Part shown: piece by piece, positions 32,173 to 42,549 of the stretch
Layout: the number at the start of each line of letters is the position of its first letter
How positions within the stretch are numbered: the first letter of the stretch is position 1
NCBI RefSeq assembly: GCF_964340395.1
Contig: NC_135551.1
Span: forward strand, 20,786,003 to 20,850,002
Length of the DNA: 64,000 bases
Reading direction: 5' to 3'
From: Glandiceps talaboti
Lineage: Eukaryota > Hemichordata > Enteropneusta > Spengelidae
The notes under the pieces: generated by a model
Seen by the model: the letters and a program-made list of their open reading frames with translations, nothing else
Database searches by the model: none
Told to the model about the DNA's origin: nothing
Made by a program: the position numbers and the translations under genes

Positions 32173-32675
32173 TAGTCTATCTGCTAGACCTCGGATGTTC
32201 TTCCCGGAGAATACGACACACGACCGAACATCGCTATCGACTCGGAGGATGGAACATCCAAGGTCTAGCAAATGTCATCAGGATATAAATAACTGCCAAT
32301 CAGAGAACCGTATTAGCGACAAGCACAAACAAGGGGACAATAGCTAATTTTTCATGCATATTCATCTTAAGGAGGGGCTTGTAAAAATAACCACCAATGC
32401 TTTAACTAAAATGTGTGAATGACAACGTCTACACACTCATCAAACAGAATTACCATAAACCGATAAGACATAGTAATGATGTAAATGTGTTTGTCAACAC
32501 CTGCATGCAGAGATTGAATATATTAAAGTATATGCATGCATGGCCCAACCCACTAATCTCAATGGAATGTCCGGTCTGAAAATGACATTTGCTAGACTGT
32601 TCGGGCAAGCCCTCACTGCGAACTTCATTGGCTTATAGTATCGAAAGAAAGTCCGAACGTCTAGCAGCAAGACTA
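32173..32675. mobile_element. Mutator-type TIR element, 503 bp, in sialyltransferase intron 3
   Basis: Ends are TAGTCTATCTGCTAGAC and, inverted, TAGTCTTGCTGCTAGAC. It is flanked by a perfect 9-bp direct repeat GACTTTCCC at 32164-32172 and 32676-32684, the duplication length typical of Mutator-like insertions. Inner sub-terminal inverted repeats GTCTAGCAAATGTCAT occur at about 32263 and 32584. It contains no transposase, so it is non-autonomous. The minus-strand open frame 32271-32083 lies over it and is not a gene. A shorter relative sits at 44534-44681. Confidence 0.85.
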
Positions 32676-32831
32676 GACTTTCCCTTAATAAGACTAGTTC
32701 TCCCCACCTTTGTAACTTTATTTTGGGAACATTGTTTGTCCTTCTTTAGTGTAAGAACATTCTCAAAGAAGAATTTGAAATAACGAATCAAAAACGACAT
32801 GAATACAACATAATCTAGCAATTTTACTTAC

Positions 32832-33398
32832 TCATTGACTTTTGCAGTGAATGGCTTCAAAGGAGAGTACGCCATCTTGAGATTGATATTATACAATTGG
32901 CGCAGGCGCAGTGTTACATATCGTAGTTGCTGTCGCTCTTTGGAATACCTTTCCAGTCTCCATGGATACAGGAATATGGTGTTGTTGAATTCTATTAGTC
33001 GAGTCGGGTCTATCTTTCCTCTCTTTCGACCTTTTTCTGACAAAGATGTTTGCAGTTTGGAGAGTACATTCTTATTTAATAATGTTAAGTCAGCTGTCCT
33101 TCCTATATCCTCCATTGTATCCGTTCGCGAGGTCAGTAAAGTAGTTCTCATTACAAACGACGTCGAGTCTATTTTCGAACCACACATTGACCGTGTTAAA
33201 GACATGCCATCAGCAACGACTGCACACGTATGTTTTGGCGCCAAGGACAGTGAATAGTTAGGCATCATTGTATAATTTGGGTCATAAACAACGAGGCCGT
33301 CTTGGTAGTTCTGTAAAAAGTGCATCCGTTGAGGGGGTACTTCTCTCTTATACACTCTTACGTCTGCATCGATGGATATGTTCTTTGATATCTTAGCT
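32832..33398 (-). CDS. ST8Sia-like sialyltransferase, exon 3 (sialylmotif L)
   Basis: This 567-nt exon (acceptor AAACAG, donor AATGA|GTAAGT) holds the first part of a GT29 sialyltransferase domain. Motif L is clear: CAVVADGMSLTRSMCG, then KIDSTSFVMR and DIGRTADLTLLN, matching the ST8Sia pattern C-A-V-V-G-N-G-G...S-G-C-G...IDS-FV-R...DVG-K--L-T-N. It continues with a FLYPW segment and ends before motif S. GT29 enzymes move sialic acid from CMP-sialic acid to glycans in the Golgi lumen. Oddly, the Gly-Asn of motif L, whose Asn contacts the donor, reads Ala-Asp here. The cysteines expected for the disulfide to motif S are kept. It may be a divergent transferase or a pseudoenzyme; the family call is firm, activity is not. 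Confidence 0.85.
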
Positions 33399-33477
33399 CT
33401 GTTTGGTTGTTTTATAATAACAAAAAACATAGTATGAATTACTGTAATCAAAGGCACGCTTGTAAAACGTGTAATAC

Positions 33478-33520
33478 ATACATACGTACATACATATGCA
33501 TGCATGCATGCATACATACA

Positions 33521-33552
<32 letters not shown>

Positions 33553-33562
33553 CATACATACT
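33478..33562. repeat. (CATA)n microsatellite
   Basis: CATA units with CATGCATGC and TACGTACA variants, inside sialyltransferase intron 2 (33399-33706). The open frame that runs from it into exon 3 is only a read-through of the intron. Confidence 0.95.
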
Positions 33563-33706
33563 ACATGCATACTACATGCATGCACGAGCCACTGTTATTG
33601 GTGTACTTTATGTCCATCCCAGTGCCTACAATGCTAATCTATTGTCCTAAATGACCGTGCGAACGATACAAACACGAAAGTAACTCTTATTGTCCACAGT
33701 ACTCAC

Positions 33707-33979
33707 CTCAATCTCAGCAATGGATTTGTAATATTATTTTGAGTATTGGACGGCATTCTGTCTATCCTTGGAGGCACTCGTTTTATCTTCGACGGCACTT
33801 GATCCATCTTCGACGGCACTCGGTCCATCTTCGACGGCACTCTGTCCATCTTCGACGGCACTCGGTCTATCTTCGAAGGCGCTCTGTCTATCTTCGACGG
33901 CACTCGGTCCATCTTGACGGGATAATCTTTCAAAATATCACTGTAAGCAACACTATCACCTTCTTCATCCATTTCATTT
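33707..33979 (-). CDS. ST8Sia-like sialyltransferase, exon 2 (repetitive stem)
   Basis: The acceptor CAGTAACAG and the donor TTGAG|GTGAGT give a 273-nt exon joining exon 1 (phase 2) and exon 3 (phase 2) in frame. It encodes an acidic start (MDEEGDSVAYSD), then eight consecutive 7-residue repeats of the form (I/M)DRVPSK, covering about + strand 33750-33917, then a short Asn-rich tail. Position and composition fit the luminal stem of a type II glycosyltransferase, between anchor and catalytic domain. Stem regions are normally unconserved. A Lys/Pro heptapeptide array built by a 21-bp minisatellite is unusual, and copy number may vary between alleles. Confidence 0.7.
33750..33917 (-). repeat. 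21-bp coding minisatellite
   Basis: Eight tandem 21-bp units (plus strand: CATCTTCGACGGCACTCGGTC with variants) within exon 2 of the sialyltransferase-like gene. Each encodes one (I/M)DRVPSK heptapeptide. Substitutions between units keep the frame. Confidence 0.9.
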
Positions 33980-34854
33980 CTGTTACTGGCAGTAATACGT
34001 ACAATAATGAAAAGTGGTTAGTAATTTGAATATATGTTTTTAATTTAACAAACTTACTTTTCACCAAATAAACAGATTGGGTGCATTTACACAACAATAC
34101 TAATCCAATAAGCGGAAAAAAAACAGTTATATCTTACCCTTGCACGAAACCATCGTCTATATTCGGAAGTTGAACAATCTGTTGATCTATATGCATATTA
34201 GATTTGTACACGTGTTGTTCCTTTTGTCTGTAAAAAATGACATAGAAAGACCAAATACAATCGTATACCATATTTTTTCAAGAATCGTTTTATTGAAGAT
34301 ACCGACTAAATCAAGGATGGAGTTGGTGTTTAGAAACATTGGACACTTGATAATGTAATTTGTAGATATATGATAAATGTGACTTAAAGTTTTTGGACGA
34401 AAATGTTATATCGAATCCATCTTAAAGTATTTGATAGACAAGTACCTACTCTGGCACTAGTCCCTCGGGAGATTTTTGTAAATATCATCTTCCATTTCTG
34501 GTTCTGTAATAAATGTCCTCAACTTTTTTTCTTCCCCCCCCCCCCCCGGTTACTAGTAGTCTCCCAAGGGCTTAGTGTTCGCCCAACTGTTCGCAATAAC
34601 TCACTTTGATCACTCTTTCAATCAAAAGCACATACCTGTGTTTTGAGTAATATTAATGCTCGTAAATATAACCGGTACCATAACAGTGTTTGTAACTGGG
34701 CATGACACAGAGTAACACATTTTGACCCAAATAGCTCTTATTCAGCCTTATATGAATCACGAAAGCTATCATTAAAGCAGGCATTCGAAATAACTATTGC
34801 AAATTAACTATAATGATACACATTTTTCACAATAAGATGATAAATACGCATTAC

Positions 34855-34997
34855 CTTCCCATTTCTGGTGATTTTGAATTGTCATCTGAATCAAACAACA
34901 CAATATTGACAAAGAAGAGAATAGTTAGCGGCAGGAGTAACAATAACCACTTATACTTAGATTTTCCCATCTTTCGACGACAATGGCCTAATAACAT
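34855..34997 (-). CDS. ST8Sia-like sialyltransferase, exon 1 (membrane anchor)
   Basis: First coding exon of a four-exon minus-strand gene whose joined frame is 1251 nt (416 aa from ATG at 34997; 407 aa if the second in-frame ATG at 34970 is used). It encodes a short basic N-terminus (MGKSKYK) followed by one hydrophobic segment (WLLLLPLTILFFVNIVLF) and then an acidic stretch. That is the type II signal-anchor layout of Golgi glycosyltransferases. The exon ends AAG|GTAATG in phase 2. The fold assignment rests on exons 3 and 4. The start at 34970 puts the basic residues directly before the anchor, so it is as likely as 34997. Confidence 0.75.
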
Positions 34998-35773
34998 CGT
35001 TACTGTTCTAGGTGTCAAACTTCACACTTAGTCCACACTTTTCCCTATCTCCCACATAGGTATGATAGTTGCTGTGGAAACAATCAATAGTCGGCATTAT
35101 TTATAATTACTGACGTCACTTCTAATTTTGGAAGTGGGTTTTCTGTCAGCACAGAACGAATTCAGTAACTCCGTGCTCTAAAGAAACACGATTCGGACAA
35201 CAAGCTCTTATGCGTTTAAAACGAGTGTCTCCAAATTATTTCGTCACGGTGTATTTCCAGCATTCAATTACCATAGACAAGATGTTAAACATAGAAACAC
35301 ACTGTCTACGTGTTTGGGGTTGTTTGCTGCAACAATACGGTATCGATCGGTGAATTTAAAAGAGTATGGAGTTTTTCTTAGTTCCCATATGCATACATAG
35401 TACAAAATACATTCTGTTTTTAAAATTCTAAACAATGTGTACGTCACAGTTAGAGCTAGATCAGAAACCAGGGTTGTGTGTCATTCTAACAGTCTTAAGA
35501 ACTGTGCAGCATAAGTTCAAGAAAAGTATTCTTATACTTCACTGCGTTTGTCTTACCTTTGAACCTATGACAGAGTTAGTAGCTGCCGCATTCAGTTTGT
35601 AGAACATTCAAACGAGGGTTTTATCAATTATGGTATACATATAAAGACCTGAAGTAAACCAATGTATCTATACTGATAAGTTCAGAGTTGAAACTGGCAT
35701 ATTTATTGTTTGCCGTTTATTGTACCGTAATCATTGTCACGTTTTACAACTTTGACGAGTGTATTTTATATGA

Positions 35774-35816
<43 letters not shown>

Positions 35817-37000
35817 ATTAACAACAACAACTAACCAAAAACGTTTAAGAAACTTTCATGTGATGTGGTGTCACCGGCCACAAAGTACTCCACGTTTCCC
35901 GTAGTAAAACAGTAAGTAATACACGCATTTGTGTCTTTTCAATAACCAAGTGCACAATTTATTGAAGTTTACCTGGCTTATTGTTCATACCGCAGTACGT
36001 CTCATCGAGTTGTTGCATTTAAATGCCACTTTAGAATTTTTTTGCGTACGATTTAAAAGTTCAATACCAAAGAAAACTTCGATAACTGTGCATACCACTC
36101 ATATACTGCTCCGAAAAGGACAACGGCACAAATTTAGCACGATGTATAGAAGTTTGCAGGGGTCAAGCGATTGCATTATTGGAAAGGCGTGGCATCATTG
36201 AATCAAGCATCTATACTAGTACGCAAAACTTAACAATGGAACTGCCTTTTTTTGCAGATGACTGGTTTTATTGTTTGAATTCAGCGACAACTGTCCCCTT
36301 TCTCGGCTGTGAATTTATTTTTAGTTTGTTTTATCTTATAACCTGTCGTGTTAATGACCATATGGTGATGCAAAATTTGATTTCGTCTAACTTTTAAAAG
36401 AATCTGCAAAATGTGTACAATAGATATATCAATCGCTTCACGCATCGTCACATCATGACGAACGGATGGATGGGTCGGAGGATGGATGGATGGATGGATG
36501 GATGGACGGACGGGCGCTATCAACATTTGAGAGGAGTGGTTACAACATACTGGTATTAAAGTTAATCGTAATTGCTTTATCAAATAATCTCACATTATAT
36601 GGAATACGGCTACTAAGGGACGATCGCACAATGTCGCACAATGTCAATAAGCGAACTTCGTTCGTTTAGAACAAACCCCATCCACCCCTCCACCCCACAC
36701 TCAACCATCCGCCCCCACCCACCCCTACCATCGAGGTTCGACATAGACACATTTATATATGATGTAAACCATGATGAAAATTTTAGCGGTCATACAACTA
36801 CGATCGATGCAATGTAAAAATATGGAGGTAAACACATTAAAATACTAGCACTGCATCTCATCAAATTAGTAGTAAATTTCAATCAACTTATCATCATTTC
36901 AGTAGTTAAAACAGAATTTATCAATAAAGGTTTGAATGTTTTCGAAATTTGGTTAGAAGTGCGAAAATGAAGTTCAGCAATTGCACTGACGCCTGACCCC
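34998..37000. other. Region upstream of the sialyltransferase-like gene
   Basis: It should contain that gene's minus-strand promoter, but I can point to no definite core element. It holds a (CA)n run at 35774-35816, a GGAT tetranucleotide run at 36463-36512 and a 90-codon plus-strand frame at 35929-36201 without a recognised domain. At about 36625-36665 a segment with GCGAACTTCGTTCG recurs inverted near 37207-37250, bracketing the MITE below. Confidence 0.45.
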
Positions 37001-37196
37001 TAGACTGTCGACAGTCGTTCGTGCCTTTTTTGCTACGTCTCATCTTAAACAAAGTCGTCGCCTCGCTCCATATCACTGTATACTAATAACGCGTACTGAT
37101 AGGAACTCGCTGTTCAATCAGTACGCAGTTATAGTAGACCATTTTAGTTTTAGATAAAACGTAGCAAAAAAGGCACGAACGACTGTCGACAGTCTA
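37001..37196. mobile_element. MITE with palindromic GACTGTCGACAGTC ends, copy 1
   Basis: About 65-bp imperfect terminal inverted repeats. Both begin with TAGACTGTCGACAGTCGTTC, then GTGCCTTTTTTGCTACG, then an AAACAAAGTCGTCGCCTCGCT-type block. There is no coding capacity. Flanking 9-mers CCTGACCCC and CCAGACCCT agree at 7 of 9 positions, perhaps a decayed duplication. A second copy lies at 51918-52164. Confidence 0.85.
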
Positions 37197-37199
37197 CCA

Positions 37200-39361
37200 G
37201 ACCCTCCACCATAACAAACGAAATTCGTTTATTGAGCTTGTGTGACAAAGTGTATAATTTTATCACACGAATATTCGATGTCGATAATTTATAGAGAGTA
37301 CACCAACAAAATGGCATTCTGAAGCCTATTGTAATTATCAAACCATTACCTATTCACTCAGACTCTCACTGGTGGGGTAAGTCATTGAAATCGTAAACAA
37401 CTTGTATAGCATTCCGGCACCATAGTTTTCTTCTGCACTACCTTGCAATGATCTCTGACCTTATTCATGCATGGATTCCACTGATTTTCACGCTCTATTA
37501 CACTGTCCTTTGACCTAATAAAGCATTCATTGAATTTTATTGGATTCAATTCTATGTTATTCTCACAATGCTCATTTAGTATAAACAACTTTCAAAAACA
37601 GTCGGATATCTTGCATGTCGGTCAACCAACGTATAAATCATTCGTAGTTTGATTTCACGATCTGTACGTAGACACACCCGGTCTTTGCTGAGACTCGTCT
37701 ACATGCAAGAACGGATAAAAAGTACGGCAGAATATTAATTTCCTTAATTTGCAATTTCTGACAAATAATAACATTTCAATAACTCAAACGCAAGTGCATA
37801 AATTATTATATTAGAGCATAATTCGGTAACTAAAATTATTTGATCAAAACTTTAAACTTCAGATTTACAACCATTCCAAATACCCTATCATCTCCATTAA
37901 TGGCATCATATATGGGGCAATATTGTTCAGCCATTTAAAACAATTAAATGCAGACATGACGCCTACTCAAATAATAATTTCTGTACATGCAACATAGTCA
38001 CTGCTCCGACAATTGGTGTCACGCCATTACTTGATATACAATGGTCAATACAAATTTGAACCGAATGTCGAGGTGACCCGTGGTATTGTTCAAATCTGAC
38101 ATCTGTAAATCAAGCAGGAATGAAAGAGTGTGTTGACAAACGACACTTTTATGGGCAGACTTTGATAAGAAACACATCCTTAACCTTTGCTGTCAGGGAT
38201 TATGATCGATTGGTTTTGTTTACTTGGTTTTAAACGTGATTTTAATGGTTATATACAGGGACTGTTTTTTAATGGAAATCGCACTACGATAAACTACTGC
38301 ATAGCCACTGCATGTCTTTTCGCATTTTCTTGTACGGTGACGTTGGTTTAGTATGTTTTTGGACTTTTAACTAAATAACGCTTTTTTTTGCGTTACCATC
38401 CGAGACGTTTACTTTACAATTAAAGTAACGGTTGTACAGAAACGGATGGTATCCCGAGTCAATCTCGCCCAAGTTCACTGAGGTAATTATTTAAATTAGC
38501 ATAATTTTGAATTTTCGTCTGACCACGATACATCCAGTCGCAATTAATTATCAACGAAAAAACTCACACACGAGAACACTTACCTTTAAGGACGGAGACA
38601 TAACCAGTTGTGAACCCCCCACTAACAAACACCACTAACGAACACTACTGTGGAACTTTCTTTATACCATATACGTTTAAGAGAAGAAAACATTTGACGA
38701 ATCTTTTATTTGAACAATGTAAGCACTATGCAAACTCGGCACTTTGAAAAGACACAACTCTATTGTAGTGGGCAAGCCCTCATTGCGAGGTCATGCTTTG
38801 TGACTTTATAACGATATAAAAGTGAGTTCACACTGCCTACAAGATCTAGACAAGTGTCATGATGCCATATCGTGTTTAATAGTGCGTTGAAGTATTTAAA
38901 AAAAAATACTGCCCCGATCAAGAAATTTTAAATAATAGATATAACATTCATGTTGTTGTTGTTTGATCCACCATCTTTACATGTTGCAATCAAAGTAAAC
39001 GAATTTATTTGTATTTCATTTTTCTTTACTGGTGACGACTCAGGACTAAATGTTAATTATTTTGATCACCGTCATCGTCGTCGATGTCAACGATTTAGCG
39101 AAAGTCGCGCGTACGCGTTGTCTCCACGATGTTCTTTTCAGTATCCAATGAAGGGCGCGGCGTTAAGCCAGAGAAAGACACCCTCTTGTTTGTCAATACC
39201 AATCTTATAGGACTTTAGACGTGACGAATGTTTAGTTCACTGTCTGTTTTCCACTGACATTTTGTATTGAAAATTTATATTCCACTACAGTCAAAGTTGC
39301 CCAGTTACCAGCCAGCACTCACTAGTTAAGAAGCGCGATTGGGTTGATAAGACTGGCTAGC

Positions 39362-39430
<69 letters not shown>

Positions 39431-40150
39431 TACAGACAGACAGATGATCCCTTCCCTTACGAAGGGTAATATTCATGATCGCTATATTTAGCTGCAGGAC
39501 CACTGGCCTGGAGTTATTCTACTCAATAGTAAGGTGACCAAAAATTCCAAAATGTATTTGCCCATGCTTGTCATGTATTTCAGGAGATACATACAAATAT
39601 ATGTACACGTGTGATATAATACAGCCACCTTCATATAGTAATACCCTAGTAATAATAACAACACACACGGCATTATTTAAACCATCCATAGCAAAACATG
39701 AATATATATACCTATTTATCATTTCGGTGATGGTGACCCTATTTTTACTGTTTCTTATTACCAGACCGACCAAGAGTTTCAGCTCAGACGGAACAGCGCC
39801 CTCTCAGTCAAGAATAATCAAGAATTTTGACGTACAGATGTCGATAATATCTGCAGTGATGGTGACGATGGCGATACTTGTTCACGAACAGAACATTTTT
39901 CTTTCATGACGGAGCGAGGTTATTCAAGTTAGGGGCTAAAAACATTACAATTGTGTAGAGAAGCTGGCAAAGGGCTTGTTACCAGGAATCCAATAAAAAG
40001 AAAATAGCGAGGAGGAAAAGGAAATGCAGAGAAACATATGAAGAAGATGATTGTTTACTCTTTACTTTTAAATCGATCTACCGCCCGACCGACCCATCTG
40101 TGAAAAAGTAATGAGAAACATAAAAAGCCAGGGTCATAACATAAAAGCCT
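37200..40150. other. Intergenic region upstream of CC1
   Basis: No exon recognised. It holds a (CAGA)n array at 39360-39444 and a slightly CpG-rich patch at about 39060-39180 inside an 86-codon frame with no known domain. The overlapping frames at 39488-39909 are unassigned. Confidence 0.45.
39360..39444. repeat. (CAGA)n microsatellite
   Basis: About twenty CAGA units with one TACA interruption. Confidence 0.97.
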
Positions 40151-40159
40151 TATTATGCT

Positions 40160-40690
40160 AATCTTACGTCTGGGTCACTTTGGTTCTGCGCATGCGTGTG
40201 GATATAACACTTTCCTGCTGAATGGCACTACATTGCTAGCGTGAGTATTTACAGTTTGAACTATTATTATACAAAATGCTATGAAGCCCCCTTCAAATGT
40301 ATAATTTATCTACTACATAACCAACAGTGACACTAAATAACCTAGGTTCAATTGGCATAACACTTCTTGAGCGCGAATTGAACCCCTCGAACGATACATT
40401 TTATCAAATATACAGGTCGGGTCACCTTACCGAATTCACACTCGGTTTCCAGTGAGTGCCCAAAACCTTTCTTAACGATATCATTTTCTAAATACTGCAA
40501 ACCACCTACAACAAAAATAAATGCTACGTCGCAGTTTCTTGATTTTTACTGATCGCTAAGTCTTAGGTTTAGTCAAAATGAAACCTTACACACTGACAAA
40601 TGGGTTAACGATATTTCCAGGAAATAGTCCCACTCCATGTTTATATGGGAAATTCCAAGAAATGCAGTGTGTATGGAATTCACTAGGAGG
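40160..40690 (+). promoter_or_regulatory. Likely CC1 promoter and noncoding first exon (duplicated block, copy 1)
   Basis: The block holds TGCGCATGCG (40187-40196), the core of an NRF1-type site. About 45 bp downstream a consensus donor GTGAGTATTT starts at 40241. A second copy of the whole block lies about 5.05 kb downstream with nearly constant offset: NRF1 core 45221, donor 45291, GGGAAATTCCA at 40648 versus 45697. Conserved promoter motif plus conserved donor suggests a 5' noncoding exon spliced to the CC1 coding exon at 41.8 kb. The link to CC1 is inferred from position and strand. Confidence 0.5.
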
Positions 40691-40710
40691 ACTACGTACG
40701 GCAGCCGAGG

Positions 40711-41086
40711 AGGCTCATGATATCACTTTCATTTTCACTTGCATTTGCAAATCGATTTTCAATTGATTTAAATTCATTTTCACTTGCATTTGAAAATAGA
40801 TTCCCCTTTCATTCTGACTTGCATTTGCAAATCGAATTTCATTTCAAATTCATTTTCATTTTCACTTGCACTTGCAAATCGACTTTTATTTCAAATTCGA
40901 TTTCCAACTGAAATTCGTTTTCATTGCACTTGCAAATCGATTGAAACTCATTTTCACGTGCGTTTGCAAATCGATTCTCACTTCAAATTCATTTTCACCT
41001 GCATTTGCTAATCGATTTTCATTTCAAATTCATTTTCATTTTCATTTGCAAATCTATTTTCATTTTAAATTCATTTTCATGAGCCT
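40711..41086. repeat. Degenerate ~40-bp minisatellite bounded by short inverted repeats
   Basis: About eight units built on TTGCAAATCGATTTTCATTT, CAAATTCATTTTCACTTGCA and variants fill 40730-41075. The array is bracketed by AGGCTCATGA (40711-40720) and its reverse complement TCATGAGCCT (41077-41086), with partial pairing for about 5 bp more outward. That suggests a small TIR element with a tandem-repeat core. It would lie in CC1 intron 1. Open frames here are spurious. Confidence 0.75.
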
Positions 41087-41356
41087 GCTCGATCGGGAAA
41101 CCCACATCCCAATTACCCCGCGCCGGAAGTCACACAGTACATGTCGTCCAAGTGATAAAAAATGGACTTACGAGGCGTGTTCATTTTTTACAAATATATA
41201 TTGCAATAGGTCCCGCTTGCGAGGTGATAACCTGACACTATACTAAGGTACCTAAATCGTTCAGCTTGCAATTTTGGACGAGCGGTATTCACCATATACA
41301 TTGAGCTATGGAGTGTTTTGCAAAGAATCAAATTATTGTCATATCATTTCTACGCT

Positions 41357-41428
41357 GTTGTTGTTGTTGTTATTGTTGCTGCTTCTGCTGCTGTTGTTGT
41401 TGTTGTTATTATTATTGTTATTGTTAAC
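41357..41428. repeat. (GTT)n-type trinucleotide repeat
   Basis: GTT/GCT/ATT units, interrupted. Confidence 0.9.
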
Positions 41429-41802
41429 GTTACTAACACATTTATGATTTCTCGCTTGAATACATATCTAGAAGTTCACTGATTTCATCGTCACACATAT
41501 ATTTTATAGTTATTGTAAATCTTCTGAGCGTTAAAGCTCATCCTTGTACACTAGACCACTATATATTGCGGTCTGAGGTACAGCGGAAAACGGCTACCTT
41601 TTACACAGTATTTCCTCACTTGATATCTAACAAGGTGATTTTTTCGCATGAGTATATGTCATATGTTGGCTCAAAGGATGGACCGATGACTCGCATGTGA
41701 ATGCAACCATTGTCGTCTGTCAGTATCTAACTTCTTATATATATATATTTAAAGGTTCGAATGTCTCCCTATACATATTTGTGTTTTTACTACGGTGGAA
41801 CT

Positions 41803-41878
41803 ATGATTGTGGAGAGATTTATATCCGACGTGGTTGAAACTGTGAAGACAAATAAGTTATTAGTAGTTGTTATAGCAG
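41803..41878 (+). CDS. CC1, exon 1: N-terminus and first half of membrane segment
   Basis: This encodes a short N-terminus ending in VKTNK and the first residues of the membrane helix (LLVVVIA). The donor is CAG|GTATCT in phase 1. Joined to 42550-43370 the frame is 897 nt, 298 aa. I chose the ATG at 41803 because it has A at -3. An in-frame ATG at 41761 would add 14 residues. The hand-made join is supported by CC2, whose intron falls at the same phase inside its own membrane segment. Confidence 0.65.
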
Positions 41879-41935
41879 GTATCTATTTTATGTATTATTA
41901 TTATCACAAATGTCATTTACTTTGGATGGGTCGCT

Positions 41936-42004
41936 GGATGGGTGGGTGGGTGGGTGGGTGGAGGTGGGTGCATGGATGGATGGATGGATGGATGGATGGA
42001 TGGA
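41936..42004. repeat. (GGGT)n/(GGAT)n microsatellite
   Basis: GGGT units turning into GGAT units, within the CC1 intron. Confidence 0.93.
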
Positions 42005-42549
42005 CAGGCATGCAGGTATACGTAGTTTTTATTTTTATTTTAGAATTCCGTAATTACCCTGTAAAAGAAAATTGCTTTCCGGTCGTACTTTTTGTGTTTT
42101 AATTATTGCAGAAGATTTTGATATGTAAATACACTTAACATTTCCATATACATGTGTGCTGAATATCGCGTCCCTTTCCTGCACATGCTGTGGATACCCA
42201 TTCACGTTCAGGGCCGTCGAATGTCACGTGATAAAATAAACGATTTTGTTAGCGTAATTTTGAATGCGGTTCCTACAAATTCGAAGTAATTAGACTATAA
42301 AACGGGTTTAGAGTGGATGACACAGCCAATGTTCAAACTAAACATAGCATGAAAACGTTGAAACAGCTCTCTTTGAGGAGTATGCTTTATGAGGTAATGT
42401 TGTAGACGTTAGCACAATGACCCACATTACAGGTCCTAGTATAATGACGGGATGTGTTGCAAAATATATTATGCCATGTTAGCCAATCAAATCGCGTGTT
42501 ACATGTTAAACATAAATTTGTGTTATAATTGCTTCTTTTTTTGCATTAG

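Noticed and set aside
32083-32271. Minus-strand ORF similar to one at 44300-44614
   Set aside because: The shared residues come from the MITE that both frames cross, not from a gene.
32835-33257. 140-codon plus-strand ORF
   Set aside because: Antisense shadow of sialyltransferase exon 3, where the minus frame carries motif L.
33739-34029. Plus-strand ORF rich in RRHSV repeats
   Set aside because: Antisense shadow of the sialyltransferase exon 2 minisatellite. The minus-strand frame has proper splice sites and joins in phase.
34540-34560. C-run as a possible G-quadruplex
   Set aside because: A single homopolymer tract without four separated G-runs. Other G/C runs at 16857, 22806, 47047, 48050 and 53106 are likewise single.
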